Assembly (NCBI RefSeq): GCF_036850765.1
Contig: NC_089494.1
Coordinates: forward strand, 1,178,001 to 1,242,000
DNA from: Saccopteryx bilineata
Taxonomy: Eukaryota > Chordata > Mammalia > Chiroptera > Emballonuridae
Direction: 5' to 3'
Length of the DNA stretch: 64,000 nucleotides
The notes beneath the pieces were generated by a model. It was not told the DNA's origin. It saw only the letters and a program-made list of their open reading frames with translations, and searched no databases. Made by a program: the position numbers and the translations under genes. Numbering within the stretch: position 1 is the first letter of the stretch; every line of letters starts with the position of its first letter. Of this stretch, positions 1-11,251 are shown in pieces.

Positions 1-274
1 GGGAGGCTAGTGTGACTCCCAGGGCTGCCGTGGTCCAGCCATCCCGTCTGCATTCCCCTGGGAAGCTTTCCCGGGAGCCCCTCCGCGGACGTCACCTGGC
101 ACTGTGTTGGCCTGGCCAGTGAGGCTGGGGCAGGGGAGTGGGCGGGGAGGGCAGCTGCCTGGGCCTGAGAGCTCTCCTGGGAGAAACGGGAGGGGAAATC
201 GCGGTGCCCCAGGGGGGGAGGGCAGGGCGGGCGTGACAGCCCTTCCTGCGCAGACGCCATAGCCCTTCCTGCGC

Positions 275-975
275 AGAACGCCCCCTCTCAGCCTGGTTGG
301 GCTCCCTCCTCTCGCCGTGTCCTGGGGGACCCTGTGCAGAACGCCCCCTCTCAGCCTGGTTGGGCTCCCTCCTCTCGCCGTGTCCTGGGGGACCCTGTGC
401 AGAACGCCCCCTCTCAGCCTGGCTGGGCCTCCTCCTCTCGCCGTGTCCTGGGGGACCCTGTGCAGAACGCCCCCTCTCAGCCTGGCTGGGCCTCCTCCTC
501 TCGCCGTGTCCTGGGGGACCCTGTGCAGAACGCCCCCTCTCAGCCTGGCTGGGCTCCCTCCTCTCGTCGTGTCCTGGGGGACCCTGAGCAGCACGCCCCC
601 TCTCAGCCTGGCTGGGCTCCCTCCTCTCGTCGTGTCCTGGGGGACCCTGTGCAGAACGCCCCCTCTCAGCCTGGCTGGGCTCCCTCCTCTCGCCGTGTCC
701 TGGGGGACCCTGTGCAGCATGCCCCCTCTCAGCCTGGCTGGGCTCCCTCCTCTCGCCGTGTCCTGGGGGACCCTGTGCAGAACGCCCCCTCTCAGCCTGG
801 CTGGGCTCCCTCCTCTCGTCGTGTCCTGGGGGACCCTGAGCAGCACGCCCCCTCTCAGCCTGGCTGGGCTCCCCCCTCTCGCCGTGTCCTGGGGGACCCT
901 GTCCCTGAGCAGAAAGCCCCCTCTCAGCCTGGCTGGGCTTCCTCCTCTCGCGGTGTCCTGGGGGACCCTGAGCCC
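275..975. repeat. 63-bp minisatellite, about 11 copies
   Basis: Units starting agaacgccccctctcag recur at 275, 338, 401, 464, 527, 590, 653, 716, 779 and 842. An 11th copy follows a 6-bp insertion. The period is a multiple of three, which explains open frames of about 200-300 codons on both strands. It lies in an ANKMY1 intron or at its edge. Confidence 0.95.
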
Positions 976-1328
976 CGATGAAGTTCCCGTCTCCCCGGCC
1001 GTTCTCCCTCACGCCTGCTGCGACAGTCGTAGGGTCCTGCCTCTCCCTTTCCCTATGACAACAAGTTCTCGATCAACTCACACATCACTTGTCCTTCCTG
1101 GCTGTCATCGGAAATGATGAAGGTTTAGAAAACAGCTCTGTTTGAAGATCGAGCTACTCACCCGCCCACCCACCATTCTTCTACCCAGAGCTCGGAGCTC
1201 TCTGTGCCCGGCAAGGTGCTGGGTGGGGGGACAGCAGTGGATGTCAGGGCCTCTGAAGTCATGTCCACGCCGGGCGCTCCAGGGACGTGGGCCCCTAACC
1301 TGCCGTCCTCCTGCCTTTCCCCATCCAG

Positions 1329-1436
1329 TGTGCCAGGGACATTGTCCAGCTCCTCCTCTCCCACCAAGCGAACACCAGCCTGCTGTGGAGTGGCCACTCC
1401 CCGCTCTCCCTGTCCATCGTGAGTGGGAACGACCTG
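1329..1436 (+). CDS. ANKMY1: ANKMY1 exon a (ankyrin-like repeat)
   Basis: Thirty-six codons, phase 0 at both ends. The acceptor is catccag at 1322-1328 and the donor ctg|gtgagc. The exon encodes [20 protein letters not shown] and then a GHSPLSLSI segment, a typical ankyrin helix pair. A perfect GTGAGT lies inside the exon at 1419-1424, 18 nt before the true donor. Confidence 0.9.
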
Positions 1437-4400
1437 GTGAGCACGTGCTGAACCCCGGGTGGGGCACCTGTGCTGTTTCTCCCCCAGGGCCCCTCCCGGT
1501 CACTGGTCGGGCTCTGCTGTTGTTGGCAGTGGCCCAGAGGCAGCATGTTGTGAAGGGTGTGGATCCCCTCCCATGGGGATGGTGCCCCTTAGGGAGAGAA
1601 GTGAGCAGGGAGGTGAGGGTTCAACTGGGTGGATGCTCCCTCACAGGGTACGGATCAGAGCCCTGCCCCTCCCAGGATGCTTTCCTCAGTGCTGCGGGGG
1701 AGGGACATCGGCTGGGTCCCACCCCCTGCTGCCGCCAAGGGTGTTTATCCATCATCCATCCATCCACCCATCTACCCACCCATTTACCCACCCACCCAGC
1801 TACCCACCTACCCACCTCTTTACCCACCTATTCATCCATCCACCCATTCATCTATCCATCATCCATCCATTCACCTATTCATCCATCCACCCACCATTTA
1901 TCCATCATCCATCCATCCATCCATCCACCTACCCACTCATCCATCCATCCACCTACCCACTCATACATCCATCATCCATCCACCATCCATCCATCCATCT
2001 ATCCATCATTCATCCATCTTCCATTCACCATCTATCCATCCATCCATCCATCCACCTACCCACCACACATTTATTCACTCACTCCTGCACCCACTCAAGC
2101 ACACATCTGACCATCTGTCCACCCATCTATCCATTCATCAACCCACTTATTCACTCATCCATTCTTCATCCATCATCAACCCATCTTCCTTCCTTCCTTC
2201 CGTCCGTCCGTCTGTCCGTCCATCCATCGATCCATCCATCATCTGTATTCCATCCACCTGTTCATCCTTGTAGTTAACTGTTACTTTCAGAGCATCTACC
2301 CTACGCCAGGCAGGCACTGTCTCAGGCATCCGGTGACGAGTAACACAGCGTCCCTGCTCTCCAGGGCGTTACATTCTAGTCAGGGAAGACAGACCGTAAT
2401 CCAGTGTGCGAGACATGTTTAGGCCGTGATGAGTGTTAGGAGGAAGATGAAGGTTAATGGCAGGTGGAGAAGGAAGGAGGTGGGCGACCTGAGCAGGGCA
2501 CCCAGGAGGGCATCTCTGGCGAGGGGGCATTTCAGCAGAGGCCCAACGGAGCAGCAGGCATTGTCGCCACAGGAGGGGCTTCTGCAGAGGCCCGACTCCC
2601 CTCCCTCCTGCCCTCAGCAAGCTGTGTGGGCATCTGCTCCTGCCGGGCCGTTACATGGTGAGCGTAGCATAGCAGGAAAGAGCTGGTTCCGAGGACGGAG
2701 CCCTTGGGAGAGCCACACACCAGCGTGTCTGGTACCTGGTGCAGCTGCTTTTACTCCTGGTTCCCTGGGCGGCACCTGGGCCAGCAGTTGGGGACACAGC
2801 AGGGAATGAAGGACATGTGGCCCACTTCGTGTCTGGTCAGGCAGTCACAGGGCCCCAGGTGCCTCGGGGCAGAGGCAGACTGATTCCAGGGATGAGGGCC
2901 GACAGGACGAGCAGCCGGCCCTGTGCTGGCTCAGCGGTGCCCCTGGGATAGACAACAGGACTGGAGAGTGTGCAGACACAGGGCCATCCCGGCGCCCGGG
3001 CAGTGTGGCAGCCCTCCCTAAAGAACCATGTGCCCCACCCCCCTGCTCATTCTGTGAGCTGGGCAGCAAGGGAGACGGTGGGTGGGAGCCATGGAGAGTG
3101 CCCACCCAGGGGGTGGCCCCCTCGAGCCCCAGCTGTGGTCAACACTGCACTCAGCACTGCAGTGGCCTTGCTACAGGGACTTCCTCCAGCGGACGGGAGG
3201 GGACTTGGTGGGCGCTGACCAGACTGTCTGCCTCCAGATTGTGAAGGAGCTTCTGTCCCACGGAGCTGACCCCAACCTGCCCCTGACCAGAGGCTTGGGA
3301 AGTGCCCTGTGTGTTGCCTGTGACATCACCTACGAGCCCCAGAGGAGCCTGAGCAGCAAGATGGCCCTGGTGAGGGGGTGGGCATGCAGGGGGCGGGTGG
3401 GCATGCAGGGGGCAAGGGGAGGCAGGGGCGCGGCCCTGGTGAAGGGGTGGGCATGCAGGGGGTGGGGGTGGGCAGGGGTGCGGCCCTGGTGAGGGGGTGG
3501 GCATGCAGGGGGTGGGGGGGCAGGGGCGTGGCCCTGGTGAGGGGGTGGGCATGCAGGGGGCGGGTGGGCATGCAGGGGGCAAGGGGAGGCAGGGGCGCGG
3601 CCCTGGTGAAGGGGTGGGCATGCAGGGGGTGGGGGTGGGCAGGGGTGCGGCCCTGGTGAGGGGGTGGGCATGCAGGGGGCGGGTGGGCATGCAGGGGGCA
3701 AGGGGAGGCAGGGGCGCGGCCCTGGTGAAGGGGTGGGCATGCAGGGGGTGGGGGTGGGCAGGGGTGCGGCCCTGGTGAGGGGGTGGGCATGCAGGGGGTG
3801 GGGGGGGGCAGGGGCGCAGCCCTGGTGAGGGGGTGGGCATGCAGGGGGTGGGGGGGCAGGGGCGTGGCCCTGGTGAGGGGGTGGGCATGCAGGGGGTGGG
3901 GGAAGGGCAGGGGGCGGGTGGGCATGCAGGGGGCAAGGGGGGCAGGGGCGCGGCCCTGGGCCGAGGGGCCTGGGGCTGTCCCCTCCTCTGGCCCTCCTTC
4001 CCAGCGGGTGAAGCTTCGTGGGATCTTGCTCTGTGCTCTCCAAACCTTGAGGCTCCAAATACTTGAGAACAGATGAACAATTTCTTGCCCTTTAAAACTT
4101 ATGGGTCTAAAATATGTGAAGAAGCAAAGCCACTCAATAGGCCGGACAAAAGTCCCCTGGTTTGTGTCAGGAAAGACAGGTTTTGGTCTGGTTGCAGTGT
4201 TCTAGATTTTTCTATGTCAGGTGGACACCAGCCAGGGATCCTGATCAAGGGACCTGCTGGGCGAGGGGGGGGCGGGGCGCTGCATCCAGGCAGGGCGGGA
4301 GCCGTCCTTGCTGGTGCTGTCCCCACCCTCTGCCCGCCGAGAAGCAAAGGTTGTGATGGTCACTCGGCCACGGGCACCAAAGTGGATGCTCTGAGATTGG

Positions 4401-7400
4401 AACATGGATCTCACCCTCATTCATCCCCAACTCCAGTACGTGTTTGTTTAAACGTCGTCGCAAGATAATGTATCCAATTCTCCTCCAACACTTGTAACAG
4501 TTAAAACACTTTTATTCACAGTATATCATAAACCACCATAAACCGGTTGTAAAACAGTTAACGCTGCAGAATCAGATCAGCTCTTGTTACCTCTAGAGTA
4601 CGCATATGCATCCCTTCCCTTAGGATCCCCGGCCACCATCAGGGTTCAGGAGTCTGGTCAGCAGTAGACCGGTAGCTGTTGACCACCAACCTCAACTCCT
4701 GTCAGCCTAAGAGTTTCCTGTCCTGGGGAGAGACATATATTGTCGGCATAGCATGGCATTTTCCTCTTGTCTTCTGCCCTGTGTGTAATCTGTTTGATCT
4801 TGCTTCTGGCCTCAGCAGATTCAGTCTGAGCGGGCGGACCTCGTCTGGTTCTGTGGGGCTTCTGTCCACTCTGGTCACTCGACTTCGTTCCTTTACCGTG
4901 GAAGGGATGGTCCTCCAACCTGCAGCTGCCAGGATTGGTATCAGGATCTTTCTGGAAGGTTTTTTGTGTGTATGTTTGTTAAAATGAGGTTTTACTGTGC
5001 ACATTTCTTTTTTTTTTTGAATTGTGGTAAAAGGCACAGAACTGACCACCTTACCAACGTCAGGCTCAGTGGCATCACGCCCATTCATGCTGCTCTGCCA
5101 CCACCACCGTCCATCCTCATAGCACTTTTCCTTGTGCAGAACTGACACCCTGCCCCCGTTGAGCACCCACTTCCCTCCCCTGGCCCCAGGCTCCCGTCTC
5201 CTCTCTGCCTCTGAATCTCCTCCTTCCCGGACCTCACGTAAGAGAAGTCACACACGGTATTTGTGTGTGGTGACTGCGCCTTTCGCTGAGTGCCAGGTCC
5301 TCCGGGTCCCTCCCTGTAGCAACAGGTGTTAGACAGCTTTCCGTTTGGAGGCTGACTCATTCCCCCGTGAATATAGAGGGTCATTCACTGGCCCACTGGT
5401 GGACACCTGGGTTGCTTCCACTGCACACTGTTTTGGAGGATGTTGCCGTGAACACAGGGGTGCAAATATCTCCTCTGGATTCTATTTTCAATTTGGTTAT
5501 CTGCCCGGCAGTGGGATTGCTGGATCATGGGTAGCTCTGTTTTTAATATTTTCAAGAACCTTCGTCCGGCTGTCCCCAGGGGCTGCCCCAGTCTGTGTCC
5601 CCACCACCCACAGTGCACGAGGGCTCCCTTGTCTCCTCGTCGGCACCTGTTCTTGTCCGGGCTGACTGGCTGGTGCTGTCCTGGCGGGAGTGAGGGGGCT
5701 TGTCGCTTGGCTTTATTTTCATTTTATTGGTGATCTTGAGCGTCTCTTCAGGGGCTTGCTGACCCTTTGTGTGCTTTTGAAGAAATGTCTATCCAAGTCC
5801 TCGGCCCAGTTTAAAAACTGGTTTTTGTTGTTGGTTGTTTGTTCAGTTTCGAGAGTTCTCTCTGTAGACACGAACCGCTTATCGGAGATGATGGAACACA
5901 TATTCTCACGTCTGTGTTGCGTTTTTCCTCTTTGATGGCGCCCTCTGACGTACCGGAGTGTTTCACTTTCACGACACCCATCTGGTCTAGTTTTTCCTTC
6001 CGTCGCCTGTGCCTTTGACATCATCGCCGAGCAACCACCGCCAAGTTCAGGGTCGGGCGCGTCGGTCCCACGTTTTCTAAGAGGTTTAGAATTTAAACAG
6101 CGCTCTTCGGAGAATCTGGTCCCCCCCCCCCCGTTGTTCGCTCGTGTGATGGGGTTCCCTGGAACATTCCGAGCTCTTCGGAACCCCAGCCGGGCACCAG
6201 GCTTGGTTAGGAACGCTAAGTTTTGCACGGAGGAGGCGAGGGGAGGGAAGTGGGGGGTTGGTGAGGCGTCCCGGAAGCCTTGGGTGTCCTGATCGCAGCC
6301 TGGGCAGGGGGGCTGTTGGGTGCTTGGACATGCCAGGTCCGGACCCTGCCTCCTGGTGGCTGGGCTGTGCACAGGCCCTCAGTGCAGCTCTGTTCTCCGC
6401 AGATCGACCTGCTGATCCGTCACGGGGCCGACATCCTGGCGCCTGTGGTGCTCACGCAGGGGGACAAGGTGGCTGTGGGCACGGCCGTCGACTACGGGTA
6501 CTTCAGATTCTTCCAGGTGAGAGTCTGGGCTTGCTGCTGGCGATAGGGGTGGGGCCCGGCCTTCAGCCTCCTCTGGGCAAGGCTGGGCCAAAGGTCCCTC
6601 GTGCTCTGACCAAGCGTCCCTGGCCTTCCGGAAGGGAAGGTGTGGCTGCCCGTGCCACGCTCCCGGGTGCTCCCCCTGCTTGTGCTCACAGTGAGCACAG
6701 AGAGCAGAAGTGCGCCCCCCACCCCGTCCAGTTCCCCTCCCGGGTGACAGGCCGGGGCTGGGAGCGGGGTCGCCCTCCCCCGGGGTGGGGCCCAGGCTCC
6801 CCCCCCGTAGTGACCAGCGGTGGCATCGGCAGGACCGCAGGATCGCCCACAGCCCCTTCCACACGCTGATGCCTGCCGAGCGCGAGACGTTCCTGGCCCG
6901 GAAGCGGCTCCTGGAGCACATGGGTCTGCAGCTGGGCCGGGCCGTCCTGGCCGCGGAGAGCCAGTGGGACCCGAAAGTGCTGTATATGAGCAAGAGAGGT
7001 GAGCGGCGCGGGCAGGCGTGGGCAGGCGTCCTGCCGGTCATGAGGCATGGGGGGGCAGGAAGGGACATGAGAGAGCCCCGTCCTGCAGCTGCCCAGTGTC
7101 CTGGCCCCCCGGCCCTGTGTGTCCTGCCTCCGAGGAGGTCACGCAGGAGAGACTGAGGTAAAGTCCCAGGAGGCACCCCAGGCCACACCGTGGGAATCCG
7201 TCTGGGAGCATCCTGCTTGCCCAGGAACCATGGGGTGGGGGGCACAGCGCCTAGGAGGGGTGAAGCACCAGCTGAGCCGCTGCAGGCGTGGGCAGCAGGG
7301 GGCCCTTGCCCCATGAAAGCCGTGTTCCAGGGTCTCCCCAGCCCTGGGAGTGGGTTCTGGGGACAGGAGAGGGTGACTTCAGTGCACTGCAGGACCGGTG

Positions 7401-10166
7401 CCCGGGTGGATGGGCTGGCACTGGGGGGAGAGGGGGAGGGAGAGGGACCCACTTGGTGCTTTGCTAGTGAAACCACGTCCCTGGGGCTGACCCTGTGGCC
7501 ATTGCCCGTGCTGGTGCAGTCTGGTTCCTGGCAGGGGCGGGTCACCGTGACCAGCAGGTGGCACAGCCCGTCCATCTGAGAGAGCAGAGTTTTGGGGCAC
7601 AGCCTGGCGGGAAAGGCTTCCGGGTCACCGGACACGGCGAGAGGGCCCGTGGGCTGGAGGGAGGATCTGGAACCCACCCCTCAGCCCGCGGGGAGCTTGG
7701 CCAGCAGGCGTTTCCTCGCGGGGTTCCTGTGCCTGAGGGGTGGTGAGGGGGCCGGGGTTGGGTGGCCTCTCTGAATGGTGGGGATGGCATGCTGTTGAAG
7801 GACAGGACGGTGCAGCAGGACATGGGGCAGCTCCGTGGTTGTCGCAGGGACTCACTGCCCTCTGGTCCCCTGGCCCCCTCTGCACCTCCCTGCAGTGGCC
7901 AGAGAGCAGAGAGGAGTCTCCGACCCAGAGGAGCTTGTGGGGGGGGGCAGGGAGACCTGGTGCTGCCTGTGCTTCTCAGTGGTGTGGGGAGGGGGGCGCT
8001 GAGGGGGGGAGGGGGACACGGTGTGGGGAGGGGGGCGCTGAGGGGGGGACGCTGAGTGGGGATGCTGAGGGGGAGGGGACACTGAGTTGGTTGGTGGAGC
8101 AGCGGCAGGGAGGCCAGGGGGCTGGGCCAGGTGGCCAGCATGCAGGAACAGAGGGATGCCCCCTCCTTGGAGGCCGGGGGTGCCCCAACCCCTCCAGACC
8201 AACCCCACTCTGCCCCTGGACCTGTGCTGGGCTCTCGAGGGTTTAGGGTCCCACCTGCCTCCCTGTGGTGCCAGGGCGGGCTCACTGCAGGGGGCGGAGG
8301 GGGCAGCCCTGTTTTCCCTCTGCCAGGGGACGTGGTGGCACCCCCAGGCGGGTCAGGAGGCTGACGCGGGTCTCCCTGGGCTCAGCGGAGCTCATGCCCT
8401 GCCACAGGCTGAAGAGGAAGGAGTCCGGCCTGCCCACGGGGCTGCACTCGCAGGCGGAGCAGTAAGTGGCTGGCATGGCCCCGCTTGCCGTGGGCGCCCC
8501 CGGGGTGGGGAGTGGCGGGGGGGCGCAGGGCACACTCGGGGGGCCACTCCTTGTCGGGGTGGGGAGCAGCCGTGTGGCAGATGTGTGCTGTCCCACGGAC
8601 CCTGCACCCCGCACCCCGCCCAGCGCCTCCCCCTTGGGGTCACAGCTCTGCCCCCCTCCTGCTGTCCTGGAATAGTCTCTACACACCCGTGTGCCTTGTC
8701 ATCCCCGAGGGCACCCGGGTGGCTCCTGCCTGGTGAACCCCGAGGATGGGGTGAGGGTGACAGGGGAGCCTGCTGAAGCCAGGCTCGCCCCACGGCCCTG
8801 GGTGCCCCACCCCGCGCTGTGGCACGTGGGGGTCCCCACAGTGCACCCTCGCCGGCACCCTGGGCACGGTGCTTGTTTTCTGTGCTGAACAAATGACCCT
8901 GTGCTAGGTGGACATCCCCAGACGGGACTGGAGGTCTCTGTCCACGTGCCAAGGACAGGGGGATGGTCCCGCGGCCCGAGGGGGTGGGTGGGCGGCACAG
9001 GTGGGGGCTCTGCCTCACGGCCGCGTGCCCCTCCCCCAGGCTTCCCTTCTTCAAGTTCTGCTACCAGTGCGGCCGCTCCGTCGGGGTCCGTCTGCTGCCC
9101 TGCAGCCGCTGCTACGGCATCCTGACCTGCAGCAAGAGCTGCAAGACCAAGGCCTGGGCCGAGTCCCACAGCCGGGACTGCAGCTCCCTGCTGGCCCTCC
9201 GTGAGTCCCGGGACACCGCTGCCGAGGGTGCGGGCGCTGGCTGGCGGGGCGGCTGGGCACGGTCCCCTCCTTCCCTGGTCCCCCTGCGACCCGGGCCGCT
9301 TCCCACAGGTCCCCCGTGGGCCTGCCGTGGGACAGGGAGACCTTTGTCCATCTGTGGTGGACGCCATGCCCCATGTGTCCATGGCTCCCCAGGTGGGCCT
9401 GCCTGGGGACTCCACTAAACACCTGGGCTCCCTGGTGGGTACGGGCTCCCCTGGACCACGGTCACTTGACCTCGCAGCTGCTACGGGAAGGTCCCCCCCT
9501 GACCCCCTCTCAGGTGCGTCTGGAAGTATGGAGGTTAGCCAATGTCTGCTCTGGTCCCCTCCCGTCCTGCTGGGGTGACCAGAGGGGACCCACGCGGGGC
9601 AGTGGGAGCCAGGCTGGGCGTGGCGAGGTGCCTGTCCTTGCACACAGCGGGCTGTAACCCTGCCCTGGGCTGTGCCCCAGAATCCGCGCCTCCCTGGGCT
9701 CTGTCCCTCCCTCGCTGTCACCTCCATTTCCTGGTCTGTAAATTGGGGCTGTTAGCAATTAGCCCCACAGCGGGGTGCACGCCGGGCCTGCTCACAGCTC
9801 AGGGGCCCAGGCCGGGGGGCCGGGGGCTGGGAGGCCCCCTCTTTGAGGAGCAGTCCAGCCTGCTCAACCTTGTAGCCACCGCGCGTCACACAGAGGGAGG
9901 GCTGCCTGTGCTCCTGGTCCCGAGGGCCCTTGCCACCCACTGGGGCTGCGCAGGGAGCCTAGCCGGGCACACAGGGCGCGGGCGCTCTGTTCGGGTGGGT
10001 GGCGAGGGCGGGAGGGGCACGCTGGCTCTGGGTCTGGGCTCCTGCGCCCGCCTGCGTCTCCACCTCCTGGAGGTGCCCAGGCCCCTCACGGCCCCCCTCT
10101 CTGCCAGTTCCCAGCTCGGGGGCCTGCCTGGAGGAAGAGAGTGTGCGGGCGGAAGGAGCCCAGTGA
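1329..10166 (+). CDS. ANKMY1: ANKMY1 (ankyrin repeat and MYND domain-containing protein 1), 3' part, seven exons
   Basis: Joined exons 1329-1436, 3238-3369, 6403-6516, 6833-6998, 8386-8461, 9040-9200 and 10108-10166 read in one open frame. All introns are GT-AG and all phases match. The first three exons encode ankyrin-like repeats (two LLSH-x-A-N/D blocks, then LLIRHGADI). A linker follows, then a MYND zinc finger with the spacing C-x2-C-x10-C-x2-C-x5-C-x3-C-x8-H-x3-C. The order and wording match what I know of mammalian ANKMY1. Ankyrin repeats and MYND fingers both bind proteins; the cellular role of ANKMY1 is poorly defined. The 5' exons lie upstream of position 1. The gene points towards GPC1, as in human 2q37.3. 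The last exon is the least certain, because a second phase-compatible terminal exon exists at 27265-27395. Confidence 0.9.
1746..2265. repeat. CCAT/CCAC tetranucleotide array
   Basis: About 520 bp of imperfect (CCAT)n mixed with cacc and tatc variants lies in the ANKMY1 intron between exons a and b. It ends in a ttccttccgtccgtc block. Confidence 0.95.
3238..3369 (+). CDS. ANKMY1: ANKMY1 exon b (ankyrin-like repeat)
   Basis: Forty-four codons, phase 0 at both ends, acceptor cctccag and donor ccctg|gtgagg. It encodes [19 protein letters not shown] and then a GSALCVACD segment. The donor lies directly against a minisatellite whose units repeat this exon-intron junction. Confidence 0.92.
3370..3955 (+). 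repeat. Minisatellite built on an ANKMY1 splice donor
   Basis: Units of about 48-70 bp, partly arranged as 120-bp higher-order units, run from the first base of the intron after exon b. Each carries gccctggtga(g/a)gggg, copying the last bases of the exon and its donor (atggccctg|gtgagg). Nine further copies of the junction can be counted to about 3875. Confidence 0.95.
4080..5009. other. AT-richer unclassified stretch in an ANKMY1 intron
   Basis: This stretch is lower in GC than its surroundings and resembles decayed interspersed repeat. I could not assign a family and see no exon. Confidence 0.4.
5010..5945 (-). mobile_element. Old L1 (LINE-1) fragment, antisense
   Basis: The plus strand reads as the complement of the 3' part of an L1. 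Landmarks include gtgggattgctggatcatgg, cacctgggttgcttccac, gtgcaaatatctcc and, further on, cttatcggagatgatgg with atattctcac. It is strongly diverged and has no intact frame. It lies in the ANKMY1 intron between exons b and c. Confidence 0.8.
6403..6516 (+). CDS. ANKMY1: ANKMY1 exon c (ankyrin-like repeat)
   Basis: Thirty-eight codons, phase 0 at both ends, acceptor tctccgcag and donor ttccag|gtgaga. It encodes [20 protein letters not shown], ending [10 protein letters not shown], and continues the ankyrin array from exon b. Confidence 0.92.
6833..6998 (+). CDS. ANKMY1: ANKMY1 exon d (linker)
   Basis: The exon is 166 nt, starting in phase 0 and leaving one base for the next codon; donor agag|gtgagc. 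It encodes [20 protein letters not shown] and then an Arg/Leu-rich helix and an ESQWDP motif. It links the ankyrin repeats to the zinc finger. Confidence 0.92.
7010..8380. other. ANKMY1 intron with a short G-rich tandem repeat
   Basis: No exon is visible. Near 7975-8080 a G-rich tandem repeat of roughly 45 bp (ggtgtggggaggggggcgct) occurs twice or more, with shorter gctgaggggg variants. Confidence 0.5.
8386..8461 (+). CDS. ANKMY1: ANKMY1 exon e (short basic linker)
   Basis: The exon is 76 nt (two bases, 24 codons, two bases), acceptor gggctcag and donor gca|gtaagt. It encodes [20 protein letters not shown] and a short QAEQ tail. The phases agree with both neighbours. Confidence 0.88.
9040..9200 (+). 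CDS. ANKMY1: ANKMY1 exon f (MYND zinc finger)
   Basis: The acceptor has a strong pyrimidine tract, ctcccccag, and the donor is ctcc|gtgagt. The exon encodes the whole MYND finger, from [11 protein letters not shown] to SRDC, with seven cysteines and the histidine in place. It ends after one base of a codon, so the next exon must supply two bases. Confidence 0.95.
9715..9775 (+). mobile_element. MIR-like SINE fragment
   Basis: The stretch catttcctggtctgtaaatt and its flanks match the conserved core and tail of MIR (tttcctcatctgtaaaatgg type). Confidence 0.5.
10108..10166 (+). CDS. ANKMY1: ANKMY1 candidate terminal exon 1
   Basis: The acceptor is cctctctgccag and two bases complete the split codon. 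The exon encodes [18 protein letters not shown] and then TGA. An AATAAA with GT-rich sequence downstream lies 116 nt after the stop. The peptide is acidic and I do not recognise it as conserved. It is supported by phase and by the close poly(A) site. The alternative is the exon at 27265-27395. Confidence 0.55.
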
Positions 10167-10281
10167 GGGAGCCCGCTCCACGCCGATGCCGGGAGCCTCA
10201 CCCGCCGGCACCTGGGTCCGCCTGGGGCTGCGGGAAGCCTGGGCCTGCGGGGCTGTGGCAACGTCCCCCTCCTGACCTCGC

Positions 10282-10287
10282 AATAAA
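10282..10287 (+). terminator. ANKMY1: Poly(A) signal AATAAA after ANKMY1 terminal exon 1
   Basis: AATAAA is followed within 20-40 nt by GT-rich sequence (gcgtgttttc). Cleavage is expected near 10300-10310, giving a 3' UTR of about 140 nt. Confidence 0.7.
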
Positions 10288-11251
10288 GTGGCCCCACTGG
10301 GCGTGTTTTCCATGTCTGTGCCGCTGTGCCGTATACCAGCAAGCCCAGAGCTCCTGAGGGGCGTCGGTCTCGTCTCCGCGGAGGCCTGGCCTCTTCGGGC
10401 AGGTGAGGGTCAGGACTGGAGCGGAGGTTATGCCCGCAGCTGTGTCTGTGCTCTGGGGACGGGTGGGGGCCTCCCAGGAGCCCCCAGCCTCCACTCTCCT
10501 GCTCAGAGGGGACGGATGGGGGAGTGTGTCTCACTCAGGGTCCTCCCGTGGCCCCAGGGCGTTGCCTGCGTGTGCCAGGAGGGGGGGATCCGAGGATGTG
10601 AAGTCGGGACTGGGGTATTCCTGAGCCAGGATCACCCCATGGGGAGGTGGGCGTGTGCAGTGGCCCGTTTTCCTGGAGGGAGGCTGGAAGTGGGCGGTGG
10701 TGAGGGAGGGGCGGCCTGTCCTCAGGCACTCACCTGGGGAGCAGGAAGGAAGCAGGGGGCTTGCCCTGAGACAGGGTGGTGGGGGCAGGTGGGGTGGGGC
10801 TGGGGGGCACTGACGGAGCGTGTGGGGGCCGCCAGGCTGGCTCCGTGCTGCACCCACGGTGTCGCCTGGTTTCCTCGGGCTCTTATCAAAGACGGGGCTC
10901 CCTGTCTCGGCGACGCCCCTGTGGGGGTGTGGAAGCCTCCAGGCGGAGGGGACAAGCACCCTGTCACGCTCTGGAGCTTGGCGGCTCTGTCCCCTGGCCC
11001 CATCCCGTGACCTTGGGGAGTGGACTCCCGGCAGGGAAGGGCCTCCCCGGTGAGGGGCCGGTGGGACGTAAGCCCCGAGGAGAGTGTGGTGGCTCCCGCG
11101 GCATCTGCCCACAGGGAGAGCACCGGACGAGCCCTGTGGACTGGACCCACGTTCACGGGCAAAGGCAGGAGCGATGAACAGCGTTTATTCCAACACCCCG
11201 GGATCCCCCCTGGCCGGCAGCCCCGCGTGTCCTTCCAGCCCCGTCTGTCCA

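Noticed and set aside
1142..2277. His/Pro/Ile-rich frames through the CCAT array
   Set aside because: They are translations of a tetranucleotide repeat in an intron.
2280..2560. Interspersed repeat with gcaggcactgtctcaggcat and gttacattctagtcagggaa
   Set aside because: It resembles an ancient repeat, but I could not assign a family with enough confidence to list it.
3151..4080. Cys/Pro-rich minus frames (CMPTPSPGP repeats)
   Set aside because: They are antisense to the ANKMY1 donor-bearing minisatellite.
4658..5166. Retroviral or other protein remnant on the minus strand
   Set aside because: The frames are short and I could not match them to a family. The neighbouring L1 fragment makes decayed repeat more likely.
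6379..7677. Minus frame of 432 codons over ANKMY1 exons c and d
   Set aside because: It is the shadow of plus-strand coding exons and GC-rich introns.
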